From Gammaproteobacteria bacterium (GTDB lineage Bacteria; Pseudomonadota; Gammaproteobacteria; Steroidobacterales; Steroidobacteraceae), in assembly GCA_030039615.1 (NCBI GenBank), contig JASHVF010000394.1, positions 1-34,104 on the forward strand: DNA of 34,104 bases, in the 5' to 3' direction. The position numbers and the translations under genes are program-made. Of the stretch, positions 13,149 to 22,109 are shown one piece after another; the stretch's first letter is position 1; each line of letters starts with the position of its first letter. The notes below the pieces were generated by a model. That model had not been told where the DNA came from. It did not search any database and saw only the letters and a list, made by a program, of their open reading frames with translations.

Positions 13149-13799
13149 CTGCCCGCGCTCGCGCTGTTCGATCTCGACGGGACCATCACCCGCCGCGATA
13201 CGCTCGCGGCCTATGTGCTCGGGTTCCTGCGCGGGCATCCGGCGCGCTTCCCCGGCGTGCTGCGCGTCTTACCCACCCTGACGCTCTTCGGCCTGCGCCG
13301 CGCCGACCGTGGCGATCTCAAGGCCGCCTTGATCACTGCCGCGCTCGGAGGCACCACGCGCGCCGAGCTCGCCGCCTGGACGGCGCACTTCGTGCCGCAT
13401 CTGGTTGCTCGCGGCGTGTGGCCGGACGCCCTCGCCTGCATCGCGCGCCACCGCGCCCAGGGCGACGCCCTGGTGCTGATGAGCGCCAGCGTCGATCTCT
13501 ACGTGCCGGCGATCGCTGGCGCGCTCGGCTTCGCCGAGACACTCTGCACGCCGCTCGTCTGGCGCGGTGAGCGCCTCGATGGCGCACTCGCCGGCGCCAA
13601 CCTGCGCGGCGCCGCCAAGGCGCGGGCCCTCAAGGAGCTGCGCACCCGCTATCCCGGCCACGCCATCACGGCCTACGGCAACGCGGTCAGCGACCTCGGC
13701 CACCTGTGCCTCGCCGACCACGGCGTTCTGGTAAACGGCAGCGCCCGCGCCCGCCGCGCCGCTGCTCACTTGGGGGTAGCCTGCCAGACCTGGCGTTAG
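13149..13799 (+). CDS. HAD superfamily phosphatase (HAD-IB, SerB-like)
   Basis: Frame reads LPALALFDLDGTITRRDTLAAYVLGFLRGHP...VLMSASVDLYVPAIAGALGF...AYGNAVSDLGHLCLADHGVLVN. The catalytic DLDGT is upstream of the GTG at 13215 used by the ORF track, so the start must lie earlier; CTG at 13149 is a placeholder. Confidence 0.8.
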   Translation: MPALALFDLDGTITRRDTLAAYVLGFLRGHPARFPGVLRVLPTLTLFGLRRADRGDLKAALITAALGGTTRAELAAWTAHFVPHLVARGVWPDALACIARHRAQGDALVLMSASVDLYVPAIAGALGFAETLCTPLVWRGERLDGALAGANLRGAAKARALKELRTRYPGHAITAYGNAVSDLGHLCLADHGVLVNGSARARRAAAHLGVACQTWR

Positions 13800-13831
13800 G
13801 CCGCAGCGCCCGAGCGCCGCACCGCTGCAAC

Positions 13832-13882
13832 AAAGATCATGCTCGCACGGTCTTATTCGGCAGAACCCGCACCATGATCTTT
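13832..13882. repeat. 10-bp perfect inverted repeat (AAAGATCATG ... CATGATCTTT, 31-nt spacer) upstream of dipZ-like gene
   Basis: Arms 13832-13841 and 13873-13882 are exact reverse complements; ends 18 nt before the dipZ start. Confidence 0.6.
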
Positions 13883-13900
13883 TGCTCTCCGGCCAACTGA

Positions 13901-15691
13901 ATGATCATCGCCGTCCTCGCGTTCCTGGGTGGTGCGCTGACCATACTGAGTCCGTGCATCCTGCCGGTGGTGCCCTTCGTGCTGGCGCGCACCGAGCAGC
14001 CCTTCGTGCGCAGCACGCTGCCGCTGCTGCTCGGCATGGCCGCGACTTTCGCGGTCATCTCGACCCTTGCCGCGGTCGGCGGCGCGTGGGCCGTGCATCT
14101 CAACGAATACGGCCGCGCCGCGGCGCTGGTGCTGCTGGCGGTGAGCGGGCTCGCGCTGTTGTCGCGCAGCCTCGCCGATCGGCTCACCCGCCCGCTGGTC
14201 GCCCTGGGGTCGCGCCTGTCGGCGGGCGGCGATGCGCGCTCGGGCGTGCTCTCATCACTGCTGCTCGGCGTCGCCACGGGGTTCCTCTGGGCGCCGTGCG
14301 CCGGACCGATCCTCGCGCTCATCCTCACCGGGGCGGCGCTGCGTGGACCGAGCACCGCCACCACCCTGCTGCTCCTTTCCTATGCGCTCGGCGCGGTGAG
14401 CTCGCTGGCGCTGGTCGCAGCGGCGAGCACCCGGGTGATCGCCGCACTCAAGAGATCGTTCGCCGCCGGCGAGTGGCTGCGCCGCGCACTGGGGGCGCTC
14501 GTGCTGCTCGCGGTGCTGGCGATCGCGCTCGGCTGGGACACCGGTGTCCTGACACGCCTGTCGTTCGCTCGCACGCAGAATGTGGAGCAAGCGCTGGTGG
14601 CGCGCGTCGCGCCACACGCCGGCGCCATGTCGATGCAGGGCACCATGACCGGCGCCATGACCGGGACCATGACCATGACAGGCGCCATGACAGGCGCCGC
14701 CGCCAACGCCGGCAACCGGGCGCCGGGGGTCGAGGGCGAGCTGCCCACGCTCGAGGGCGCCGTCACCTGGCTCAACTCACCGCCGCTCACCCCGCAGATG
14801 CTGCGCGGCAAGGTGGTGGTGATCGACTTCTGGACTTACTCCTGTATCAACTGCCTGCGCGCGCTGCCGTACGTGAAGGACTGGTACGCGCGCTACCGCG
14901 ACCAGGGACTGGTCGTGATCGGGGTGCATGCGCCGGAGTTCGCCTTCGAGAAGGACGTCGCCAACGTCACCCGCGCGGTCCACGACCTCGGGATCACCTA
15001 CCCGGTCGCGCTCGATAACCACCTCGCCATCTGGCAGGCCTTCGACAATCAATACTGGCCGGCGCATTACTTCATCGACACCCAGGGCCGCATCCGCGGC
15101 CACCACTTCGGCGAGGGCGACTACGAGCAGTCCGAGCAGCTGCTGCGCACCCTGCTCGCCGAGGCCGGCGCCACGCGGCTGCCGCCCGCCGCCAACGCGA
15201 TCCGCGCCGCCGGCATCGAGGCGCCTCCCGACGAAGCCGACATCCAGTCGCCCGAGACCTACATCGGCTACCAGCGGGCCGACAATTTCGCCTCCGCGGG
15301 CGGCGTCGTGCCGGATGCGCCCCACGTGTACCAGGCCCCGCAGGCGCTCGCGCTCAACCAGTGGGGGCTCGCGGGCGGCTGGCGCGTCGAGGGCGAGCGC
15401 GCGGTTGCGACGGCGGCCGCGAGCTCCATCGTGTTCCGCTTCCGCGCCCGCGACCTGCACCTGGTGCTCGGGCCGGCAAGCCCGGCCAACGGCGTGCGCT
15501 TTCGCGTCACCGTGGATGGACACGCCCCCGGGGCCGATCACGGCGTCGACGTGCAGCCGGACGGGAGCGGCGCGGTCGGGGAACAGCGCCTCTACCAGCT
15601 GCTGCGCCAGAGCGGTCCGGTGGCGGAGCATACTTTCGCGATCGAGTTCCTCGATCCCGGCGTGCAGGCCTATTCGTTCACCTTCGGCTAG
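13901..15691 (+). CDS. DipZ-like protein: CcdA/DsbD-type transmembrane domain + periplasmic thioredoxin domain + C-terminal domain
   Basis: MIIAVLAFLGGALTILSPCILPVVPFVL (CcdA Cys); GVATGFLWAPCAGPILALIL (second CcdA Cys); VIDFWTYSCINCLRALPYVKDWYARY (CxxC thioredoxin); C-terminal ESPETYIGYQRADNFAS-type DipZ domain. Confidence 0.93.
   Translation: MIIAVLAFLGGALTILSPCILPVVPFVLARTEQPFVRSTLPLLLGMAATFAVISTLAAVGGAWAVHLNEYGRAAALVLLAVSGLALLSRSLADRLTRPLVALGSRLSAGGDARSGVLSSLLLGVATGFLWAPCAGPILALILTGAALRGPSTATTLLLLSYALGAVSSLALVAAASTRVIAALKRSFAAGEWLRRALGALVLLAVLAIALGWDTGVLTRLSFARTQNVEQALVARVAPHAGAMSMQGTMTGAMTGTMTMTGAMTGAAANAGNRAPGVEGELPTLEGAVTWLNSPPLTPQMLRGKVVVIDFWTYSCINCLRALPYVKDWYARYRDQGLVVIGVHAPEFAFEKDVANVTRAVHDLGITYPVALDNHLAIWQAFDNQYWPAHYFIDTQGRIRGHHFGEGDYEQSEQLLRTLLAEAGATRLPPAANAIRAAGIEAPPDEADIQSPETYIGYQRADNFASAGGVVPDAPHVYQAPQALALNQWGLAGGWRVEGERAVATAAASSIVFRFRARDLHLVLGPASPANGVRFRVTVDGHAPGADHGVDVQPDGSGAVGEQRLYQLLRQSGPVAEHTFAIEFLDPGVQAYSFTFG
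14627..14700 (+). repeat. Imperfect short tandem repeats (GGCGCCATGACM units) encoding a Met/Thr/Gly-rich linker
   Basis: atgtcgatgcagggcaccatgaccggcgccatgaccgggaccatgaccatgacaggcgccatgacaggc encodes MSMQGTMTGAMTGTMTMTGAMTG. Confidence 0.85.
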
Positions 15692-15702
15692 GAAGTGAAG
15701 CC

Positions 15703-16278
15703 ATGCGACTCGAGCAACCCATCCGATGGTCCCGCCGCTCGCTGCTCACCGGTGCGCTGGCGCTCGGCACCCTGAGCGGGGCGCGTATCTACGCTGCGGC
15801 GCTGCTCTCCGGCCCGGCAGCAGCCAATACGGTGACCGTCGAGCTGTTCGGCCCCGACGGCAAGAGCAAGGGGACAGTGAGCGTCGCGCGCGTCGTCAAG
15901 AGCGACGCCGAGTGGCGCGCCCAGCTCTCGCCGCTCGCCTACGAAGTCACGCGCCACGAGGCTACCGAGCGGCCGTTCAGCGGCGCGCTCGATACCAACC
16001 ACGCGGACGGCCTGTACGCCTGCGTCTGCTGCGGCACGACTCTGTACGACTCCAGCACCAAGTTCGACTCCGGCACCGGCTGGCCGAGCTTTTACCGTGC
16101 TATCTCGCGCTACAACGTGGTCGAGGCCGCGGACCGCAGCCTCGGCATGGAGCGCACCGCGGTCTCCTGCAAGCGCTGCGCCGCGCATCTCGACCATGTG
16201 TTCGACGACGGCCCGAAGCCCACGGGACTGCGCTACTGCATGAACTCCGTGGCGCTCACTTTCGCGCCGCGCGCCTAG
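15703..16278 (+). CDS. msrB: Peptide methionine (R)-S-oxide reductase MsrB, with Tat-like signal
   Basis: MRLEQPIRWSRRSLLTGALALGTLSGARIYA (twin Arg); CVCCGTTLYDSSTKFDSGTGWPSF; SCKRCAAHLDHVFDDGPKPTGLRYCMNSVAL. Confidence 0.95.
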   Translation: MRLEQPIRWSRRSLLTGALALGTLSGARIYAAALLSGPAAANTVTVELFGPDGKSKGTVSVARVVKSDAEWRAQLSPLAYEVTRHEATERPFSGALDTNHADGLYACVCCGTTLYDSSTKFDSGTGWPSFYRAISRYNVVEAADRSLGMERTAVSCKRCAAHLDHVFDDGPKPTGLRYCMNSVALTFAPRA

Positions 16279-16304
16279 CGTTGCGCCCCGTTTTGGAGAA
16301 CTCC

Positions 16305-16997
16305 ATGTCAGTGAAGAAAGTCACCTGCGCGCGCCTCGCCGCCGCAACCCTCTCGGCAGTGCTCGCCTCGGTGGGTGCCTGCGGCGCCGAGGCGCCGGTG
16401 GCGATTCCCCCGCCGGCGCTCGACAGCCCCAGGGCAGCCGTCCATCTGCAGACCGCGGTGCTGGCCGGGGGCTGCTTCTGGGGCATGCAGGGAGTGTTCG
16501 AGCACGTGCGTGGCGTGCAGGACGTGCTGGCCGGCTACTCGGGCGGTGCCTACAGCACGGCCCACTACCAGGACGTCGGCACCGGCCAGACCGGTCACGC
16601 CGAGTCGGTGCAGATCGTCTTCGACCCGAGCGTGGTCAGCTACGGCAAGCTCCTGCAGATCTATTTCTCGGTGGCGCACGACCCGACGCAGCTCAACCGC
16701 CAGGGCCCGGACTCGGGCACCCAGTATCGCTCGTCCATCTTCTACGGCGACGACGATCAGCGTCACGTCGCCGAGAGCTATATCGCGCAGCTCAACAGCG
16801 ACAAGGTGTTCCGCGGACCGATCGTGACGCGCCTCGACGCCCTCAAGGCCTTCTACCGGGCCGAGGGCTATCACCAGGACTACTACCTCAAGAATCCCGA
16901 CGACGCCTACATCGTCTTCAACGACCTGCCCAAGATCGCAAGTCTCAAGGCGCTGTTCCCCGACTATTACCAGGACGCGCCGGTGCGGGCGCGCTGA
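16305..16997 (+). CDS. msrA: Peptide methionine (S)-S-oxide reductase MsrA, exported (possible lipoprotein)
   Basis: AVLAGGCFWGMQGVFEHVRGVQDVLAGYSGG; GHAESVQIVFDP; N-terminal MSVKKVTCARLAAATLSAVLASVGACG signal sequence with a VGAC lipobox-like site. Confidence 0.95.
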   Translation: MSVKKVTCARLAAATLSAVLASVGACGAEAPVAIPPPALDSPRAAVHLQTAVLAGGCFWGMQGVFEHVRGVQDVLAGYSGGAYSTAHYQDVGTGQTGHAESVQIVFDPSVVSYGKLLQIYFSVAHDPTQLNRQGPDSGTQYRSSIFYGDDDQRHVAESYIAQLNSDKVFRGPIVTRLDALKAFYRAEGYHQDYYLKNPDDAYIVFNDLPKIASLKALFPDYYQDAPVRAR

Positions 16998-17001
16998 AGG
17001 C

Positions 17002-17859
17002 TCACATCGACGTGCGGATCTGCCACAGCTCCGGGAAGAACTTGAGCTCGAGCGCCTTGGAGAGGTAGGAGACGCCGCCGGTGCCGCCGGTGCCGGGCTT
17101 GTAGCCGATGATGCGCTCCACCGTCTTCAGGTGATGGCAGCGCCACAGCTGGAAGTTGTGGTCGAGATCGACGAGCTTTTCCGCCAGCTCGTACAGATCC
17201 CAATCCTTGTCGGCGTTGTGATAGACGCCGAGCCAGGCGCCCGCGACCTGCTTGCTGGGTAGGTAGGGCTCGCGGAAGTCGCGCGACAGATACGGCTCCG
17301 GGATGTCGTAGCCGCGGCGGCTCAGGAGCCGCAGCACCTCGTCGTAGAGTGACGGCTCGGCGAGCGCCTGCTCGAGCGCCGCGTAGGCGGCCGGATCGCG
17401 CCTGTGCACCGCGAGCATCTCGGCGTTCTTGTTGCCGAACAGGAACTCGAGCATCCGGTACTGCAGCGACTGGAACCCGGAGGAGCGTCCGAGCGCGTTG
17501 CGGAACGCCGTGTACTCGAACGGCGTCAGGGTCGAGAGCACGTCCCACACCGAGATCAGCTGGCTCTGCGAGCGCGCGATGCGCGCCAGCATCTTGAGTG
17601 CCGGATCGAGGTCGTCGCGCCGTATGGATCCGAGCGCCGCGGTCAGCTCGTGCAGCATGAGCCGCATCCACAGCTCCGACACCTGGTGCACGATCACGAA
17701 CAGCATCTCGTTGTGCTCGCGCGTCAGCGGGTGCTGTGCGGCGAGCAGCTTGTCGAGGTGCAGATATTCCCCGTAGGAGAGCGAGCTGCCGAGATCCCAG
17801 TGCACCGCCTCGTCGGCGAGCTCGACGCGTCCCGGCCTGTCGGAGGGTCCGTTGCTCAT
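17002..17859 (-). CDS. kynA: Tryptophan 2,3-dioxygenase
   Basis: LSYGEYLHLDKLLAAQHPLTREHNEMLFVIVHQVSELWMRLMLHEL; FQLWRCHHLKTVERIIGYKPGTGGTGGVSYL signature. Confidence 0.96.
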   Translation of the reverse strand: MSNGPSDRPGRVELADEAVHWDLGSSLSYGEYLHLDKLLAAQHPLTREHNEMLFVIVHQVSELWMRLMLHELTAALGSIRRDDLDPALKMLARIARSQSQLISVWDVLSTLTPFEYTAFRNALGRSSGFQSLQYRMLEFLFGNKNAEMLAVHRRDPAAYAALEQALAEPSLYDEVLRLLSRRGYDIPEPYLSRDFREPYLPSKQVAGAWLGVYHNADKDWDLYELAEKLVDLDHNFQLWRCHHLKTVERIIGYKPGTGGTGGVSYLSKALELKFFPELWQIRTSM

Positions 17860-17959
17860 CGGGGGCATGGTACACGTCGGCGGCCGCGCGGCAAGACAGC
17901 GCGCCTGTAACGCCACGCCTCAAGACGCCCGCGCCCCGATCCGTTAGGATCGCGCGACC

Positions 17960-18847
17960 GTGAGCACCCCCCTCCTCGAAGTCCGCAATCTGGTGAAGCA
18001 ATATCCGTCCGCCACGGCGGTCGACGGCGTCAGTTTCAGCGTCCCCGAGGGCATCTGCTTCGGACTGCTGGGACCGAACGGCGCCGGCAAGACCACCACG
18101 GTCGAGATCATGGAGGGGATCCTGCCGCCGACCGCAGGCGAGGTGCGCTACCGCGGCGAGCCCCTCGGCGCGCGGTTTCGCGAGGATGCCGGCATCCTCT
18201 TCCAGAAGACCGCGCTGCAGGACCACCTCACCGTGCGCCAGAGCGTCGCGCTGTTCCGCGGCCTCTACACCCACGGCCTGGACGTCGACGAGGTGCTGCG
18301 CGTCTGCGCGCTGGAGAAGCTCGCGCGGCGCGACGCCCGCAAGCTCTCCGGCGGCCAGCAGCAGCGGCTGCTGCTCGCGATCGCGCTGGTGAACGACCCG
18401 GCGGTGCTGTTCCTCGATGAGCCGACCACCGGCCTCGATCCGCAGGCGCGGCGCAATTTCTGGGAGCTGGTCGAGTCCATCAAGGCGCGCCGCAAGACCA
18501 TCATCCTCACCACGCACTACATGGAGGAGGCCGAGCTGCTGTGCGACGAGATCGCCATCATGGACCGCGGCCGGATCGTCGCGCAGGGACCGCCGCACCG
18601 GCTGCTGCGCGAGCATTTCGCCGAAGTGCTGCTCGAGCTGCCGCGCGCCGAGTTCCCCGAGGCGGCGCGCGCCCTGCCGCTGCAGCTGATCGACTCGCGT
18701 GACCGCGTCGAGATCACCACCCACGACCTGGAAGCCACGCTGCGCACGCTGCTCGAGGCGCACGTGCCGCTCACCAACCTGCGGGTGCGGCCGCCGAACC
18801 TCGAGGACCTGTTCCTCGAGCTGACCGGCAAGGAGCTGCGACCGTGA
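17960..18847 (+). CDS. ABC transporter ATP-binding protein (ABC-2 type exporter)
   Basis: Walker A GPNGAGKTTTVEI; signature LSGGQQQRLLLAIAL; Walker B VLFLDEPTTGLDP. GTG start. Confidence 0.95.
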   Translation: MSTPLLEVRNLVKQYPSATAVDGVSFSVPEGICFGLLGPNGAGKTTTVEIMEGILPPTAGEVRYRGEPLGARFREDAGILFQKTALQDHLTVRQSVALFRGLYTHGLDVDEVLRVCALEKLARRDARKLSGGQQQRLLLAIALVNDPAVLFLDEPTTGLDPQARRNFWELVESIKARRKTIILTTHYMEEAELLCDEIAIMDRGRIVAQGPPHRLLREHFAEVLLELPRAEFPEAARALPLQLIDSRDRVEITTHDLEATLRTLLEAHVPLTNLRVRPPNLEDLFLELTGKELRP

Positions 18848-19851
18848 TCCGCCGGCTGCTCTCGGTGTACCACGCACGCAACCTCGAGTTCCTGCGCGAC
18901 CGCGGCACGATGCTGTTCTCGCTGCTGCTGCCGATCATGCTGGTGATCGGCATGGGCTTCGTGTTCGGCGGCCCGCCGCGCCCGCTCTTCAAGGTGGGCG
19001 TACTGGCGCCGCCCGCCGCTGCGCACGCCCATCCCTTTCTCGAGGAGCGCTACGTGCAGTTCGTGCCGATGAGCGACCGCAGCGCCGCGCTCGCCAAGCT
19101 GACGCACCAGCAGATCGATCTGCTCGCGGACTTCAGCGCCGGCACGCGCTACTGGGTCAACACCGACTCGCCCAAAGGCTACGTGATCGAGAGGCTGCTG
19201 CTCGCGGCCGAGCCCGGCGCGCAGCGCGAGCCGGTCACCGGCAAGGCATTGCGCTACATCGACTGGCTGTTCCCCGGCATCCTCGGCATGAACATGATGT
19301 TCAGCTGCCTGTTCGGCGTCGGCTACGTGGTGCTGCGCTATCGCAAGAGCGGGTTCCTGAAGCGCCTGCATGCCACGCCGCTCACGGCCTTTGAGTTCCT
19401 TTCGGCTCAGGTGCTCTCGCGCCTGTCGCTGATCCTGTTTGTCACGCTGGTGCTGTACCTGGGCATCGGCGCCATCATCGGCTTTCACTCCGCCGGCAGC
19501 CCGGCCCTGCTGGCACTGCTCGCCGTGCTCGGCGCGCTCTCGATGATCGCGCTCGGGCTCACGGTCGCGGCACGCTTCTCGAGCGAGGAGCTGGTCGGCG
19601 GCATCCTCAACCTGCTGACCTGGCCGATGATGCTGCTCTCGGGTATCTGGTTCTCGCTCGAGGGCTCGCCCCGCTGGGTGCAGTGGGTGGCGTACGTCTT
19701 TCCGCTCACCCAGCTGCTCGATGCCGCCCGCGATGTGATGCTGGACGGCGCCGGCGTCGCCCAGATTGCCCCGCAGCTCGTGTATCTTGCGGCCACGACG
19801 CTGGTGTTCCTGGCGTTCGGCGCCTGGTCGTTCCGCTGGCGCATCGACTGA
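18844..19851 (+). CDS. ABC-2 type transporter permease
   Basis: Multiple TM segments, overlaps the ATPase gene by 4 nt; GILNLLTWPMMLLSGIWFSLEG...WVAYVFPLTQLLDAARDVMLDG typical of ABC-2 permeases. Confidence 0.93.
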   Translation: MIRRLLSVYHARNLEFLRDRGTMLFSLLLPIMLVIGMGFVFGGPPRPLFKVGVLAPPAAAHAHPFLEERYVQFVPMSDRSAALAKLTHQQIDLLADFSAGTRYWVNTDSPKGYVIERLLLAAEPGAQREPVTGKALRYIDWLFPGILGMNMMFSCLFGVGYVVLRYRKSGFLKRLHATPLTAFEFLSAQVLSRLSLILFVTLVLYLGIGAIIGFHSAGSPALLALLAVLGALSMIALGLTVAARFSSEELVGGILNLLTWPMMLLSGIWFSLEGSPRWVQWVAYVFPLTQLLDAARDVMLDGAGVAQIAPQLVYLAATTLVFLAFGAWSFRWRID

Positions 19852-19883
19852 CCGCCGGCGCGACCGGCGAGGAGAGCCGAGCT

Positions 19884-20897
19884 TTGCGATTCCTGAGCGA
19901 CAACACTGCGACGGCCTGCCCGGAGATCCTGGCCGCCATCGAGCAGGCGAATCACGGCCTGGTGCGCGCCTACGGCGACGACCCCTGGACCGAGCGCCTC
20001 GACGGCGTGTTCAGCGAGCACTTCGGCACGCCGGTGCGCGCCTTCGCCGTGGCCACCGGGACCGCCGCCAACTCGCTCGCGCTCGCCACCCTGAGCCCGC
20101 CCTACGGGGCCATCTTTGCGTACCACGAGGCGCACATCGCCGTGGATGAATGCGGTGCACCCGGCTTCTTCTCCGGCGGCGCGCAGCTCGCGCTGCTGCC
20201 CGCCAGCCACGGGCGGCTCGACGCCGCGACCGTCGGCACGGCCTTCGCCAACCATCCGCGCGGCGTTCACGGCGTGCAGCCGGCCGCCCTGTCGCTCACC
20301 CAGGCCACCGAGCTCGGCACCGCCTACCGGCCGGCCGAGGTCGCGCAGCTCGCCGAGCTCGCGCATCGCGCGGGGCTCAAGGTGCACATGGACGGCGCGC
20401 GCTTCGCCAATGCCGTCGCGTTCCTCGGCTGCCATCCGGCCGATGTGACCTGGCGGGCCGGCGTCGACGTCATGTCCTTCGGCGCGACCAAGAACGGCGC
20501 CCTCACGGCCGAGGCGGTCGTGTTCTTCGATCTGACGCTGGTGCGCGACTTCGAGCTGCGGCGCAAGCGCGCCGGCCACCTGCTGTCGAAGTCCCGCTAC
20601 GTGGCGGCGCAGCTGCTCGCCTACCTCGAGAGCGGCATCTGGAAGCGCAATGCCGCGCGCGCCAACGCGCTCGCGCAGCGCATCGGGATCGCCGCGGGCG
20701 CAGCGCTGCTGCACCCGGTCGAGGCCAACGAGGTGTTCCTCAACCTCGGCGTGGCGCGGCGCGCGGCGCTGCGCACCGCCGGCTTCGACTTCTACGACTG
20801 GGGGCCCGAGCCCGCCGGGGAAGCGCGCCTGGTGGTGTCGTGGGATCAGCGGGAGCAGGACGTGCACGCGCTGTGCGCGGCGCTGGCGCGCAGCTGA
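19884..20897 (+). CDS. Low-specificity L-threonine aldolase / beta-eliminating lyase family PLP enzyme
   Basis: FLSDNTATACPEILAAIEQ; HMDGARFANAVAFLG; MSFGATKNGALTAEAVVFFD (PLP Lys). Probable TTG start at 19884 in the longer open frame 19683..20897. Confidence 0.9.
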   Translation: MRFLSDNTATACPEILAAIEQANHGLVRAYGDDPWTERLDGVFSEHFGTPVRAFAVATGTAANSLALATLSPPYGAIFAYHEAHIAVDECGAPGFFSGGAQLALLPASHGRLDAATVGTAFANHPRGVHGVQPAALSLTQATELGTAYRPAEVAQLAELAHRAGLKVHMDGARFANAVAFLGCHPADVTWRAGVDVMSFGATKNGALTAEAVVFFDLTLVRDFELRRKRAGHLLSKSRYVAAQLLAYLESGIWKRNAARANALAQRIGIAAGAALLHPVEANEVFLNLGVARRAALRTAGFDFYDWGPEPAGEARLVVSWDQREQDVHALCAALARS

Positions 20898-20915
20898 GCC
20901 GCGGCGGCCGCGGCG

Positions 20916-22094
20916 TCACTGCTCGCGCAGGCTCACCGTCACGGGCACCCGCGCGGCGCGCAGCGCCGGCAGGAATCCGCCCAGCATGCCGATACAGAGC
21001 GCGATCAGCAGGCCGCGCAGCACCAGCTCCGGGGTCACCTTGAAGCTGAACACCACCTGGGTGAAGTTCTGTCCGAGGCTCGAGACCGAGAGGTCGTTGA
21101 AGAGCAGATAGGCGATGAGCGCGCCGAGCACCGCCCCGGTGAGCGCCAGCAGCAGCGCCTCGGTCATGACCGAGACCACCACCGGGAAGCCGCCGAAGCC
21201 GATCGCCCGGAGCGTCGCGATCTCCTTGCCGCGGGCGGCGACCGCCGCGTACATGCTGTTGAGCGCGGCGAACACAGCGCCGAGGCCCATGATGGCGGTC
21301 ACCACGCCGGCGAGCACGCCGATGGTGGCGCGGAACTGCTTGGTCTGGCCGCTGAAGTAGTCGTCCTCGCGCAGCACGTCCATCGACAGGCGCGGCTCGG
21401 CCGCGATGGCGGCCTTGAGCTGCTCGAAACCGCCGGGCCCATCGAGCGCCGCCAGCACCGAGCTCGAGCCGATGCGCCCGAAGGTCGAGCGCGCCACGTT
21501 GATATCGGTCCACATCTCGCTGTCGTGGGAATCGCCCGACTCGAATTCCCCGACCACGGTCCACTGCGAGCCGCGCATGCGCACCACCTGGCCGATGTCG
21601 GCGCCCTGGAACTGCGCCAGGACGCCCCGCCCGACGATCAGCTCGCGCAGGCCCGGCGTGAAGTTCCGGCCGGCGATGATGCGGAGCTTCGGCCGCAGCG
21701 CGAAGGCCGGCGGCTCGACTCCGCGCACCGTGATGTTGGCGCCACTCTTGACGTCGTCGCGGCGCACCAGCTCGGCGATCACCATGAGCTCGGCGGAGGC
21801 GAGCGGCTTGCCGTCGGGGCCGGGACGGATGCCCGGCTCCTGCCTGATGAGGTCGGTCGAATCGCGATCGAAAGCCGAGTTGAGCTCGGCGTCCGAGCCG
21901 CCGCGCAGGATGAGGGCCGCGTCGTGCCGCCCGGTCGACTTGAGCGTGCTGTCGAAGCCGGCCGACATCGCGAGCAGTGCGGTGAATACCGCCACGACGC
22001 CGGCGAGACCGATGACGATGACCAGCGAGGGCGCCCAGCGCTCGGGGATGCTGCGGATGCTCAGGGCGGTGATCGCCAACGCCTGCCTCAACAC
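20916..22094 (-). CDS. ABC transporter permease (FtsX/MacB-type)
   Basis: N-terminal TM, large periplasmic domain, three C-terminal TM with FtsX-like core (ATLRAIGFGGFPVVVSVMTEALLLALTGAVLGALIAY). Confidence 0.92.
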   Translation of the reverse strand: MLRQALAITALSIRSIPERWAPSLVIVIGLAGVVAVFTALLAMSAGFDSTLKSTGRHDAALILRGGSDAELNSAFDRDSTDLIRQEPGIRPGPDGKPLASAELMVIAELVRRDDVKSGANITVRGVEPPAFALRPKLRIIAGRNFTPGLRELIVGRGVLAQFQGADIGQVVRMRGSQWTVVGEFESGDSHDSEMWTDINVARSTFGRIGSSSVLAALDGPGGFEQLKAAIAAEPRLSMDVLREDDYFSGQTKQFRATIGVLAGVVTAIMGLGAVFAALNSMYAAVAARGKEIATLRAIGFGGFPVVVSVMTEALLLALTGAVLGALIAYLLFNDLSVSSLGQNFTQVVFSFKVTPELVLRGLLIALCIGMLGGFLPALRAARVPVTVSLREQ

Positions 22095-22109
22095 GGCGGC
22101 CGCTCCCTG

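Noticed and set aside
16967-18877. 636-aa - strand ORF covering both tryptophan dioxygenase and the ABC ATPase
   Set aside because: Out of frame with the clear TDO (17002..17859) and antisense to the ABC ATPase; compositional artefact.
17945-19851. ABC-2 exporter pair as part of a novel biosynthetic cluster with tryptophan dioxygenase and the aldolase
   Set aside because: TDO is on the opposite strand, and there are no other biosynthetic genes; co-location looks incidental.
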